Assembly: GCF_048773025.1 (NCBI RefSeq)
Contig: NC_133541.1
Location: forward strand, 113,181,912-113,245,911
Source: Camelus bactrianus
Taxonomy: Eukaryota > Chordata > Mammalia > Artiodactyla > Camelidae
Reading direction: 5' to 3'
Length of the DNA stretch: 64,000 nucleotides
The stretch's first letter is position 1; every line of letters begins with the position of its first letter. Made by a program: the position numbers and the translations under genes. A model generated the notes under the pieces. It ran no database searches. It saw nothing but the letters and a program-made list of their open reading frames with translations, and was not told where the DNA came from. Positions 1 to 10,067 of the stretch are shown here, in pieces.

Positions 1-1017
1 ATTTCTAAGAGAGAAATTACCAGGATATAGGGCCGAAATATTTCCGGTCTCTTGGTGAATATGACCAAATTTCTTTCCGAATGAAACAAATGACATTCCA
101 CGAATGCATGAGTGTGTATTCCACCCTGTGTTTGACAGGCACTTGCTTACTGAATAGGTAATCCACACACATGGCTTTTGCCCTTCCCTAGATTGAATCA
201 CTCTCAGTTGAAGTCTGTTTTAAAAACTCTATTGCCTTTAAAGTTTGAATTTTCAATTTTTATTGCAATTTTTAAAATGGCTCTTGCAAAGGAAGTCACC
301 TCACAATGCCTCTGTCATTAAAAAAAGCAGAGCTAATGTCTAGCTTAAAGCATCGCTGGCTAGAAGGCCTCGTAAATGCTTTAGAAGTCAGTTTTTAGAA
401 AAATGGGTAAACAATACTTTCAGGAACCGGGACTTATCATGGGTTTTAGGGTCAATTCAAAAATTTTAAGCAGGGATCCCTTCTGGTGAGTTGATGACAG
501 TCCTGCAATGGAGCGAGGTCCACTTACCCAGAGGAAACCAAAGAACCGGAGAATAGTCAGTCAAATGCTAAATTTTGTCACTTAAAAACAAGCAGAGGCA
601 GGAAAACTCTCGCCTGTGGCTGTGGCTTTAAAAACTTGTATTGCCAAATGCAGACCAGGTAGTCCCTAAAAGAAATCTGAGGTACAACAGCTAATCATAG
701 CTGACTGCTGTGAGTTTGGGAAATGCTCTGGGAATAAAATGCTCGCTGTTATGTAAAATAAGAGTCATTTGGAACTCATTGTTATATTTCAACTCATTGC
801 TACAAGCTTATTTGTAATTCATTGTTACATAAAATAGTTTTTTCACTAGAATTCTTATGATATTTAATTTTGCTTAATATCACTTTTGGATTACAAAAAT
901 AATACATGCTAATTATAAAAACTTAAGGTATAGGAGCATAATAAAAACCAAACTTTTCCTCATAGTCCCACCTCAAGAGATTGGTGTGTTTTTTTCTTTA
1001 CAGTCTAGTCTAGTTTC

Positions 1018-1020
<3 letters not shown>

Positions 1021-1049
<29 letters not shown>

Positions 1050-1050
1050 T
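1021..1050. repeat. (TGAT)n simple repeat
   Basis: About seven perfect TGAT units stand directly before the tail side of an antisense SINE, so the repeat probably grew from the A/T-rich SINE tail. Confidence 0.85.
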
Positions 1051-1136
1051 AGGAGGTGGGGGAGCAATTCAGTTTCTTTCTTTATTTTTTAATGGAAGCA
1101 CTGGGAATTGAACCCAGGACTACACCCTCCTCCCCG
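1040..1136 (-). repeat. vic-1-like camelid tRNA SINE, internally deleted
   Basis: The minus strand reads a tRNA-Ala-like head followed by an A/T-rich tail. On the plus strand the B-box complement gggaattgaacccaggac is intact, then the sequence jumps straight to taccctcctcccc-like bases. About 40 bases of the tRNA middle, present in the other copies here, are missing. Confidence 0.65.
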
Positions 1137-1653
1137 AGAACGCTTTTAAAATTTAGGATATGTCCATTCCTTAATTATTCCTATCTCACAGAATATTTTG
1201 AACAAAAATATTTTGTTTTTAAAAGAAATAGCTGTACATGGTTTAAAAACTCAAAGGGCACACAATAGTACAATACAGGGCTCACCTGCTTCCCACCAGA
1301 TCCCCATTCCTTGTCCCCGTCCCCTCCCTGCCATGATAACAACCATGACTGATTTCTACATACACTTGAGTAGTTCATGCATGCACAAACATCTATCTAT
1401 TCCCTTTTGATTTCAACACAAATGGCAGCCTCTGTCGTACATGGTGCCTTGTTCACCTACCCACAGATGTTGTAACTCATAGCATGTAAGCAATTTCTTT
1501 GGCTTAAGGTTTCAGCCTGGTTCTTTGCTCACTAGTTAACCCCATTATCTTCCAACAAGGCCCAAGAACATCTGTCTCCTCCACCACACCCACACACCCC
1601 CTATGCTCCCCCATCCCCAGGGCTTCCAAACCACAGCCCACCTATTTACTTAC

Positions 1654-1711
1654 TTGTCAGAAGTAGGATGAGGCCTGGAATGGCTACCCAAGGATGCATG
1701 ATGGTACCAGC
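1654..1711 (-). CDS. HAVCR1: HAVCR1 (TIM-1) signal-peptide exon
   Basis: On the minus strand a strong acceptor (tttctctttccttcag) is followed by GCTGGTACCATC, an ATG at 1699-1697, fifteen codons reading MHPWVAIPGLILLLT, one further base (A) and a donor GTAAGTAAA. The peptide fits the start of TIM-1: human begins MHP and mouse contains SGLILLLP, as I remember them. The phase-1 junction is the same as that of HAVCR2 exon 1, as expected for paralogues. TIM-1 is a type I membrane phosphatidylserine receptor and T-cell co-stimulator, known also as a hepatitis A virus receptor and kidney injury marker. The acceptor just ahead of the ATG shows that at least one noncoding exon lies upstream; I could not place it. 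A TIM-1-like paralogue such as rodent TIM-2 is the alternative. The rest of the gene lies left of base 1, so whether it is functional cannot be judged. Confidence 0.8.
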
Positions 1712-2198
1712 CTGAAGGAAAGAGAAAGCAGAGTGAGTGGTTGGTGTGCCGCCCAACCTGATAAGTCAAAACGAGTCTTAATCCTCAGACTGCAACTTCT
1801 TTCAACCCCCAAAGAGCAGATCGCGTAACCCCACCCACTGAGAAGGAGACCATGCAAAGGCTTCAGGTCTCTGTTAGCTCCAGGTGACTGGGGGCTCGGC
1901 ACCTTCCAACGGACAGGCAAAGCTGTCCTCTGGAGCAGTCCCTTCTTTCCCAGCTCCTAGAGGACTCCCGGTGCTGACAGAGGAGATAAGGGAGTAAACA
2001 GGAAGGAGACCAGAGGCATGCTCAGCAGGAGACCCCAGAGCGAAGACCAGTCACCCCAAGGCAAGATGCACTTATCATTGGCCTCTAAGATGAGAGCCAG
2101 CTGGCCTTCAGGTAAGGGCGGGGTACTAATTCCTGCTCTGTGGACACGATGGCCGGTCCCCAGCCTTAGAACTTGACTATCATCAAGTCCTCCATTAG
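1712..2198. other. HAVCR1 5' flank or 5' intron
   Basis: Sequence between the HAVCR1 signal exon and the provirus. Apart from the acceptor polypyrimidine tract I see no repeat, exon or clear promoter motif. If the noncoding first exon lies further right, this is intronic and the provirus sits inside the gene. Confidence 0.4.
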
Positions 2199-2202
2199 CA
2201 AG

Positions 2203-2665
2203 TGTTGCCTGAGATTAAAAAATGCACAGCGTGAGAGCTGTGAGTTTCAGTTTATCTGAGGACTTACTGAGGACTATCTATGGCCCAGGAGACTGCCTCT
2301 CAGATAGCTCTGAGGAACTGCTCCTAAGAGGCAGGTATGGGAGGTGAGCATATATGTGATTTTGGAGAAGGGCAATCAAGCACACATCTGGGTAGAAGGT
2401 TGCAGCTAGTCACAAGGAACAGATATCTCCGTTAATGACTTTAGTGCTTTTCTGAGTACGGGAAGATGAAAGAAATTTGGATAAAATTTTCTCCTAACAA
2501 CATCTGTCTGAAGGCCTGTTCTACCAGTTTTCCCAGAGCACAGATTGCTTCATGACTGAGCTCTGTCCTGAACTCCCTTCAGGGTGTGTTGAACATCAGC
2601 CACTACAGTGGCTGGTGACTTAATCCCTGTAGAACCAGATGGCGAGTGACCCTCTTTATCTGGCA
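2203..2665 (-). repeat. 3' LTR of the class I ERV
   Basis: On the plus strand it starts TGTTGCCTGAGATTAA and ends ATCTGGCA. It aligns along its length with the LTR at 7437-7891, sharing for example gagagctgtgagtttcag, tgcttttctgagtacggg and cagggtgtgttgaa. It lies about 0.5 kb upstream of the HAVCR1 signal exon and in the same transcriptional orientation. Confidence 0.75.
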
Positions 2666-3619
2666 GTGCCCCCTTATGGTTACAAATTCAACGAGTTCTT
2701 GACTATTTTATCCCATGTTGCTAAGAATGCTCTTTCCTAGGTCAGGCCAGGATTTTGTCAATAGGCCACTCAGTGTGCTATTACTGGACTGTGCCCTGCA
2801 AACAGCAGCCAAACGTCTCTGGACCACCTGTCTTACTAGTCTGTTAAGTTCCAGATAGAGAGTTGCTTCTTGTTGCTTCTTCCCATATCTGGGGTTACAC
2901 TATTATAATCTTGAGGTCATAAAGAACTATATATTTGGTCAATGATTTCAAGTTGCCTAGCCATCATTTTTATCAGAGGCTCAGCCCCACATCTGGTAAT
3001 GCAAGAAACAACAATCTTGTAAAGATAGGCAGAATACAAATAATACAGCTAGTAGCATTATTCATAGGGTCATAAGTAAATATTTAAGCCAAGAGCTCCA
3101 TCGGGGGCAGCCCAGTATATCCGCAGCTCAGCTGACCCAGTCTGTTCTGTACCAACCTCTATCTTAAAAGTAATGATATACTGGTATTATTCATAAGGCA
3201 CCCAGCCTAATTGTTCCCAATGTAAGCGGGGATTTTAAACTTAAACAACTGCAGTCTGATGTTAGTCATATAACTCCATCCCGTAATTGAAGGAGGGTCC
3301 TACTCCTAGTAATCAGGAATCTGTATTATTTGACTGAAATTTAGCTTGTTGCTCTGATGGAGCTCGAGTGACTTTAAAAGAAAATTCTTATTTATAACCA
3401 TGGTCAGAGGAAGTACCATTGATTGGCCAAGTTGAGTAGTAATATCAAGTGGCCTGAACAGAACGATAACATCTCTCTTCTAGAATAAACTTCCTAAGGC
3501 CCATCCAGTTAGAGCCTTGCAGAGGATAAATCCACCAGGGTAACCAGAAGTACTGAATGTAGGTAATTAGTCATAAGCCCAACAACTGGATTAGTTTTTA
3601 AACTCTGCATAGGATTTAT

Positions 3620-3835
3620 GCCCATGATAGAAAATTTATGCAAAAGTCTAAGAAATTGTTATAAAGAATTATATTATGTTATAAAGAATCATATTATGCA
3701 ATTATATATAACATATATTTATTTATATATTAAATATATATTTATATTAAATGTATTATGTATAAATAAATATTTATATAATTATAATTGTAGAATGCAT
3801 TATTATCTAATATAATTATTATATTAAAAACATTA
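3620..3835. repeat. AT-rich, self-complementary stretch
   Basis: About 215 bases of almost pure A/T with repeated tatata, aatatatattta and taaatatttata blocks, able to fold back on itself. It lies inside the ERV interior and looks like local low-complexity expansion rather than coding sequence. Confidence 0.7.
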
Positions 3836-6800
3836 CAAATAATCATATGGGTCAGGTCCAGCATCCTCAGATAGCCATCTACTCCTGATGTCATCTTCTT
3901 CTTGTCCTGGTGTGAATGTAGCTTCTCTGTTTTAAGGTGAGTTTGAAGTTAGCAGTTTTCTATATAGACTAGTCCAGTGCAGGGGCCCTTTTGAAGCAGA
4001 AAATATGAATCCAAAGGTCAATTTCCTTCAGTTTTTTTTGTGCATGAGCTAGTTAAGAGCACCAGATAAGGACACTTCAATTTAGGTTGGAGATAGTCCT
4101 TTAAATGATGGCTTTTCCAATATGTATAATCTCCTGGTTGTAGATCGTGGGGCATCTGACCTGCACCCAAGGATAGATTACTGTGATAAGCTTCAGAAAC
4201 AAACCTTCGAGTGTCCTTTTAATAATCCAATTAAACTTTACAATAATGTAACATAAAAACAGGGGGCTATCTGGGAAGCGAGTCTTAGGCAGTAAACACA
4301 GACCTCAATTAACAACACTAGAATTTAATATCCACTGAAACATAATTTTTCTGTCTGAAATTACCCTGATTCCTATCAAATTAAGACAAATTTCTTTGCA
4401 AAAATAAGTCTGGCTTCAATACTTGGCCTGATTATTTATACAAGTGTAATTAATTAATCATATAGGCTTAAAAAAATTGGCTTTGCTAGAACTTTTTATA
4501 AGGAATCTCAGATTGAATTTCTAAGATTTCTCAAGGCCAGGAAAGGCAGCCCAAGGGCTTGCCCTCAGATTCCACCAGCAATATCTGTAGATTTGGGTGA
4601 GGGTGAATTCCTCTCTTCTCAAGGTCTGAAAAATATCTTGAGATTCCTGCATCTGTCAGGAGGTAGCCTCCATTATTCACCTGATAAGGCTGCTAGTAAC
4701 CTAAGGGTTTACAATTTCAGAGGGATCAGGTAGAGAGAAAAGATAAATGTTTCAATTCTACTTACAAAGGTATAATTTACCAAATGGCTGTAAGTCATAA
4801 TTAGCTTAAGGGGAAAGGTTTCCTTATATCTGGAAAACAGATTAAAAGCCAGTAATATTTCAGACAAAAAAATTATAAAATTATAACCATATTCATCAAT
4901 TCACTCAGTCCTATGTAACTAATTCTTGATCTTTTGTTGACAGTTTTATGAAGCCATCAGGATTTCCACTGGAATTTTTAAATTTCTTACCCAGTTCAGT
5001 GTGTGACCTGAATTTTATCAGAAACCTATGCTTGTCCAAAGTCCTTTCTGTTAATCTTCTTGAAGACAAAGCATTTTTGCAAAAGCATCACAGTCAAACA
5101 ATAACTTTCTATGAACAACAAAGACTTTAAAAAGTCATGGTTAAAGATCTGCTTACAATGCAATTGACAAAGAAACTTGTTTACTGCTGTGACATACAAC
5201 ATTTTAAGATAATAATCAGAGCTACAACTGATAACATTCTACCAAGACAGAGCAGGTTTTTAGGAATTCCAATAGTTCCTAGAATACTTAATAACATTTC
5301 TCCCTGCAAAATAACCTAAGAATATTTATCACCACTCATTTGCAATGCTTCCCATGTAATTTAACATACCAAATAAGCCTAATTAGTTTAATATTTCTCT
5401 CTTTGATAAGGAGAGAAAACAATTCTCTTGAGGTGCTCTAGGGCCCTTTGGAAAACCTCAAAGTTAGCTGGAGGTCAAATGAACTTCAATTAGAACTTGA
5501 GCTTCAGGAAGTTTGTCAAAAATATCAAAAAGATTTAAAACACCAAAAAGATTTAAAACACCTGATCAAATAGCATCATAGGTAATGTGAAGCAATACTT
5601 ACTACTTAACCGAGTGACAGTAAGAGATTTCAAAGGCAAGTATAGAAAGTTATCACAGATTACTTAGAATGTAAAGAAAATGCACAATCTGCTCTAAAAA
5701 ACAGATCAATATTCTAAGGAGATTTTGCCCTTTTAACTTCAATTTATTCTAATAGTAGTCAGTCCTGACCACACATAAAATTCCTTTTTAAAGTTTCTTT
5801 TTCTTCTCACAAATCTTATACAACTTTCTATATCCATATTAATCTGTCCCTTATTTTCTTTCCCATTTAGAAATAATTAGCTTTAGGACAAAATTCTTTT
5901 CTTTTTCCTTAGCAAAATGCACGTGTAATTCTTAAACCTTCTTTTTTCTTGCATATTAACATAGTAGTCTTAATTACATGTATTAATTAGAATTCTCAAC
6001 TGTTAAAAAAACCCTTAGTTTGCAGTCAAAACTAAGAAGTAAGCACTTACGAATTGTCTTCTACATTAGTGTTATGTAGATTGGCAAACTTTAAATACTA
6101 TTTATAACTTCTAAAAAAAACACATGCTTTCTTAAAGAAAAAGTCTCAGTGTGGCGTCAAATGTATTTATTAGTAGTCCTAAATATCTGTAATTTCTCTG
6201 TAGAGGAAGCCTATGTTCAGTAATTAATATTCCAGTTATCTTATTTCATTTGGGAAAGACCTAGATATTTAATAAACTTCCATCATTTAACTTAATTCAG
6301 AAAAATTCTCAAGTTTCAAGTTACCAAATATCTAGAAAGACTATTTTTAAATAGATAGTCCTAAAATACAGTTATTTATAAAGAATTTCCCGAAAAGCTA
6401 TTTCATTTACATTTAACATAAATATTTCATCATACCAAGTTATTTTTTTTTTTGCTAAGAGATATAAGATCTTATTTGACTTCTAGTAAACTCAGTTACA
6501 AGAAAAGGATTATACTTAATGTTGATAGCTCTAAAGACATGTCTGTATTAATTAAAGCAACAAACTCAAACTAACTTTAATACCAAATATTAATTCAATA
6601 CTGAATATTTTCTAGTTCACGTGAACCTGAAATTCCTTTGGGTTAGTCTCTTACATTTCTAAGAATTTATATAAGCACTTAATTTCCTTTAAGTCAATTA
6701 AATAGGGCCCATTTATAAATTAATTTTGGTAATACTCTCCAGAAGTAGAGACATACCATATCTATAAGGTACACAAAGACATATAGACAGATACAACTGG

Positions 6801-7436
6801 AGATCTTATAGCTTCATTTTTAAAACTTAGTCATGAATTAGGTATTATAATATAAACCTTTATATAAAATATAAAGTTTATAAGTAACAGTTGAAAAAAG
6901 TTGTTTACTTGCTTGAGCTTTAAATGACCTCTTTCCCCTCCATGCCCCACCTCCACTTTTTTTTTTCAGCCTCAGGACTTGGACATGCTCTAGATGAGAT
7001 AACAGTTCCTGAGAGCCCTGGTGGAATATTTACCTCTTGAGCCACAGGGAAAGAAATGCAAGCTTCTCCTAGAAGGACTTGTTCACCTAGGGTTAGAACT
7101 CTTCAAAGATGGAGGCTGATGTTCTGAAGCCCCTCATTTAGGAAAGACATTAAGCCAGCCTCCCACCTCACCACCTAGTCCAGACTGCACCAGTACCTTT
7201 TAACTGGGGGCAGAGGCAGGGGAGCAGGTATGCATTATACACCTCCAAATAAAACTCAGGATCACCAACCAATAGTCAGGAGACCTGAAAACCAGGAGAG
7301 GTCTACCCAAATTCATCTGGACTCACGAGGAGGCAGACAGACACAGGGGCTCCGCTGTTACCAAGGGCTCTGGACCCTCACAGAGTTCAGGCAAAGGAGA
7401 GAAGTCTGCCCTGCTACCCTTTGTGGCCCCCAAAAC

Positions 7437-7891
7437 TGTCAGCTGAAATAAAAATGCACAGTGTGAGAGCTGTGAGTTTCAGTTTTATCTGGGGACTTAC
7501 TGAGGACCAGGAGACGGCCTCTCAGCTCTGAGGAATGGCTCCAGTGAGGTGAGGGACGGGGGACATCAGCATGTTTGTAATTTTGGAGATATACCCTCAG
7601 GCACACATCTGGGTAGAAGGATGCTGCTAGTCATGAGGGACAGGTATCTCAGTAAATGATTTTGGTGCTTTTCTGAGTACGGGAAAATGAAAGAAATTTG
7701 GATTCATCAAACTTTCTCCTAAAAATGTCTAACTATTTGAAAGTCTGCTTTACCAGTTTTCCCGGAGCACAGAGTGCCTCATTCCTGAGCTCTGCCCTGA
7801 GCTCCTTTCAGGGTGTGTTGAAGGTCAGGGACGGCAGTGGCCACTGACCCAATCCTTGTAGAAGGTGGGGAGGGACATTCTATAGATGACA
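7437..7891 (-). repeat. 5' LTR of the class I ERV
   Basis: On the plus strand it starts TGTCAGCTGAAATAAA and ends TATAGATGACA. The minus strand reads ataaaactgaaactcac a few tens of bases before the 3' end, a typical R/U5-like arrangement. The flank CAAG matches the one before the other LTR. Confidence 0.75.
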
Positions 7892-7979
7892 CAAGAATTA
7901 ATCAGAAATGTAAACCATGATGCCTCACCATGCCTGCTGCAGGAAGCGAGGACACAGACCACAGCTCACTGAAGGAGAC

Positions 7980-8190
7980 CAGGACAATGTCAGGAAGCAG
8001 AGTCCGGACCAGGCTTGGGTTCAGACCCCAGCTCTGCCACTTGCAAAGCTGAGTATCCCTGCAAGTTACCGAGATCCCCCAGGCCTTGATTTCTTCATTT
8101 GTAAAATAGCACCAAAAACACTTGCTCCCTCAGAGGATTGTGATAGTGAGCAGAAGGGCTGTGGAAGAACTTAGAAAACCCAACTTAAAT
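7980..8190 (+). repeat. MIR SINE
   Basis: Typical MIR wording in order: gggttcagaccccagctctg, ccacttgc, aagttacc, ttcttcatttgtaaaatag and gaggattgtgatagtgag. MIRs are ancient, shared by all mammals. Confidence 0.75.
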
Positions 8191-8204
8191 ATACATTGAT
8201 ATTA

Positions 8205-8350
8205 GTCAAGGTTTTTGGAGAGTGAACTGTGTAGCAGGCTCTGTGCCAAGCACCCACATGTATTTAATCGTCACAGAACCCCTCAGGCTGGTGCTGTCAC
8301 TGACCTGATTTTGGAGGAGGACACTGTGGTTTGGAGAGCTTAAATGGGCC
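8205..8350 (-). repeat. MIR SINE, antisense
   Basis: The plus strand reads ggctctgtgccaagcacc, then tatttaatcgtcacagaacc, ggaggaggacactgtggttt and gagagcttaa, the reverse orientation of a MIR core and 3' part. Confidence 0.6.
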
Positions 8351-8360
8351 TAGATTCCAG

Positions 8361-9490
8361 AAGAGGTCATCTCACTTTTGCTCTTCATCATTAAATCATA
8401 CAAACTGTGTCTGCCTTCCTTGTATTTCATTAACCCCTCTTCTGATCTAAAGACTCAGTAACTTCCTCACAGGGAGGCACTTGAGCTCCATTTCAAGGCT
8501 TCTTGCAGCCCATGACAGGTTTCCTGGAGAAGGTGACGGTGGCCTTGGCATCCTGTGATGACGCGTTCTGCACTGTCTGGGAATTAAACCCCTGACTCCA
8601 GTGGCCTCTGAACTCAGAAGAGATCTAAAGCTGGATGCTATAAACTGGTGGCCCAAATAGTATATCTGGCTTACAGAAGTGCTTTGTACATATTGTTTAA
8701 AATTTTCTCTCTTAATTAATGGCCAAAAGTTAAAAAAAAAAAAAATCCAGAGAGCTCATGTGAGAATTCAGCTTTTCAGTTTTCTGTGACATAAAATGAG
8801 ATGGCAACACATGGCCTGTACTACCCCTTCCCCTTAGAATGTGCCCTCTCCAGCCCTGCCCACAGGCCTTCAGTCTCTGAAGAAGACCTGGGTGGGAGGA
8901 GGCCCCAGCCTGAGACCTCCCTCCACCTACTTGAACACAAGCTCCCTTCTGTCACTGGGCCTTCACACAAGCTGTCCCCTTGAACTGTGTGCTGAAATTC
9001 ACCTCGTCCATAAAATGAAGAGGTTGGACCATATGTCTTTAATAGCCCTCCCAGCTTTATGATGCTAAGCACTTGAATTCATCCAGGTAGCAACAGGAGT
9101 TCTACCGAGAAATAAGCACATTTCTGGGTACCTGCTTTCCTCTTGTTCTCTGCCTTAATACAGGGGACATTACTGACCGTGCTTCAATCACCACTGAAGG
9201 TGGGGGGACAAATTCTGAAATGCCTCACACAGAAGCAGGTCATGCCTTATTTATTTGGGATACATTTTATGGCTACTTTTGTTATATTCTGAGACTCAGT
9301 CAAAGCCCAGTAGGTCAGTGATAAAAATTTTCTAATTCAGTTCAATTCTACCACACTTATTACTAATACATTGAGGCTAACAAGGTATGATTCAACACAC
9401 CAAGGATGCAAAAAATCTAGGACTGTGCAATCAGGCCAGCAACTAATAAACTTGGGCAGAATGATGTAAATAGTAAATATATAATCAGAC
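8361..9490. other. intergenic, no gene seen
   Basis: Unique-looking sequence. Around 9000-9070 the words cataaaatgaagaggttgga and ccctcccagctttatgatgc resemble the end of an old MIR-type repeat. Short overlapping open frames on both strands at 8821-9072 have no splice or protein support. Confidence 0.5.
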
Positions 9491-9531
9491 TGTGTCATTA
9501 CCCCACTTACAACCCTACCATGGTTCTTTCA

Positions 9532-9533
9532 GG

Positions 9534-9564
<31 letters not shown>

Positions 9565-9576
9565 GAAAAGAAAAAT
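9532..9576. repeat. (AAAAG)n simple repeat
   Basis: An A run followed by about six AAAAG units, a pentanucleotide microsatellite. Confidence 0.9.
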
Positions 9577-9578
9577 TC

Positions 9579-9888
9579 TACCCTCTTTCCCAGACTTCCT
9601 CAGTGATCTGGCCGCTGCCTACCTTTCAGATTTCTCCTACCACTGTCTCCCTGCTCAGGGCTCTAGCCACCTGGGGTTCCTTCAAATGTACCTCTACTTT
9701 AGGACCTTTTCCCCACCATGATCTCTGCCTAGATCCCCATTCCTTCACCCCACCGGTTTCAGATTTCTGGTCCTCATTCAGATCCTTCTTAAACATCACC
9801 TTCTGAGAACTTCTCCTGGTCCCTCTCTGTAAAGTAACCAACCAGTCTGTTTCCAATCTCTACATGGCATTTACTACCTTGTTTCCTG
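9579..9888 (+). repeat. L2 LINE 3' region
   Basis: Matches the L2 3' wording: gatctggccgctgcctacct, tctcctaccactgtctccc, aggaccttttcccc, cttaaacatcaccttctgag and cagtctgtttccaatc. Followed by a short TGTG run (about 9888-9911). Confidence 0.65.
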
Positions 9889-9940
9889 TGGTGTGTGTAT
9901 GTGTGTGTGTGAGAACCATCTCTCTTCCCTCTTATACAGT

Positions 9941-10067
9941 GATATCCAACAAAACTTTCTGTGATGCTGGAGTTACTCTATATGAATGCTGTGCAAGTAC
10001 TTAAAATGTGGCCAATATAACTAAGGAATTAATTTTTTCCCTTTAATTTGATTTTAATTTAAATTTA
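9941..10067 (+). mobile_element. MER3-like hAT transposon, left part
   Basis: The words aactttctgtgatgctgg, tacttaaaatgtggcc and aactaaggaattaa resemble the MER3 nonautonomous hAT consensus as I remember it. The element continues at 13545-13596 after the L1 insertion. Confidence 0.55.

Larger units (their letters stand above)
865..1450. repeat. old LINE-1 3'-region fragment
   Basis: The wording (aataatacatgctaattata, gtacatggtttaaaaactca, then a C-rich tract of ccccattcc type) resembles the 3' untranslated regions of old mammalian L1M elements. It is interrupted by a SINE at 1040-1136. The subfamily and orientation are not certain. Confidence 0.4.
1..1653 (-). other. HAVCR1: HAVCR1 intron 1 (part)
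   Basis: This stretch lies downstream, on the minus strand, of the HAVCR1 signal-peptide exon and begins with its donor GTAAGT. The IgV exon would lie beyond the left edge of the window. Bases 1-860 show no repeat or exon that I recognise. The remainder holds an old L1 piece and a SINE, listed separately. Confidence 0.6.
2203..7891 (-). mobile_element. endogenous retrovirus, class I type, decayed
   Basis: Two directly repeated LTRs (2203-2665 and 7437-7891) flank a 4.8-kb interior and are bounded by the 4-bp duplication CAAG at 2199-2202 and 7892-7895. LTR ends are TG...CA. Orientation is minus: next to the right-hand LTR the minus strand has a primer-binding-site-like TTTTGGGGGCC (proline-type, gamma-like), and next to the left-hand LTR it has a short purine tract AAGGGGG. 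The 4-bp duplication and proline-type site point to class I (gammaretrovirus-like). The interior is AT-rich, shorter than a full provirus, and has no long open frame, so this is a broken fossil with many breaks. The LTRs differ by many substitutions and several indels, suggesting an old insertion. I cannot name the exact family. Confidence 0.75.

Noticed and set aside
3618-3815. A 65-codon frame rich in Tyr/Ile/Asn
   Set aside because: It is a by-product of the extremely AT-rich stretch inside the provirus.
7230-7451. A 73-codon plus-strand frame at the edge of the provirus LTR
   Set aside because: It lies antisense across the ERV interior and LTR boundary and shows no recognisable protein.
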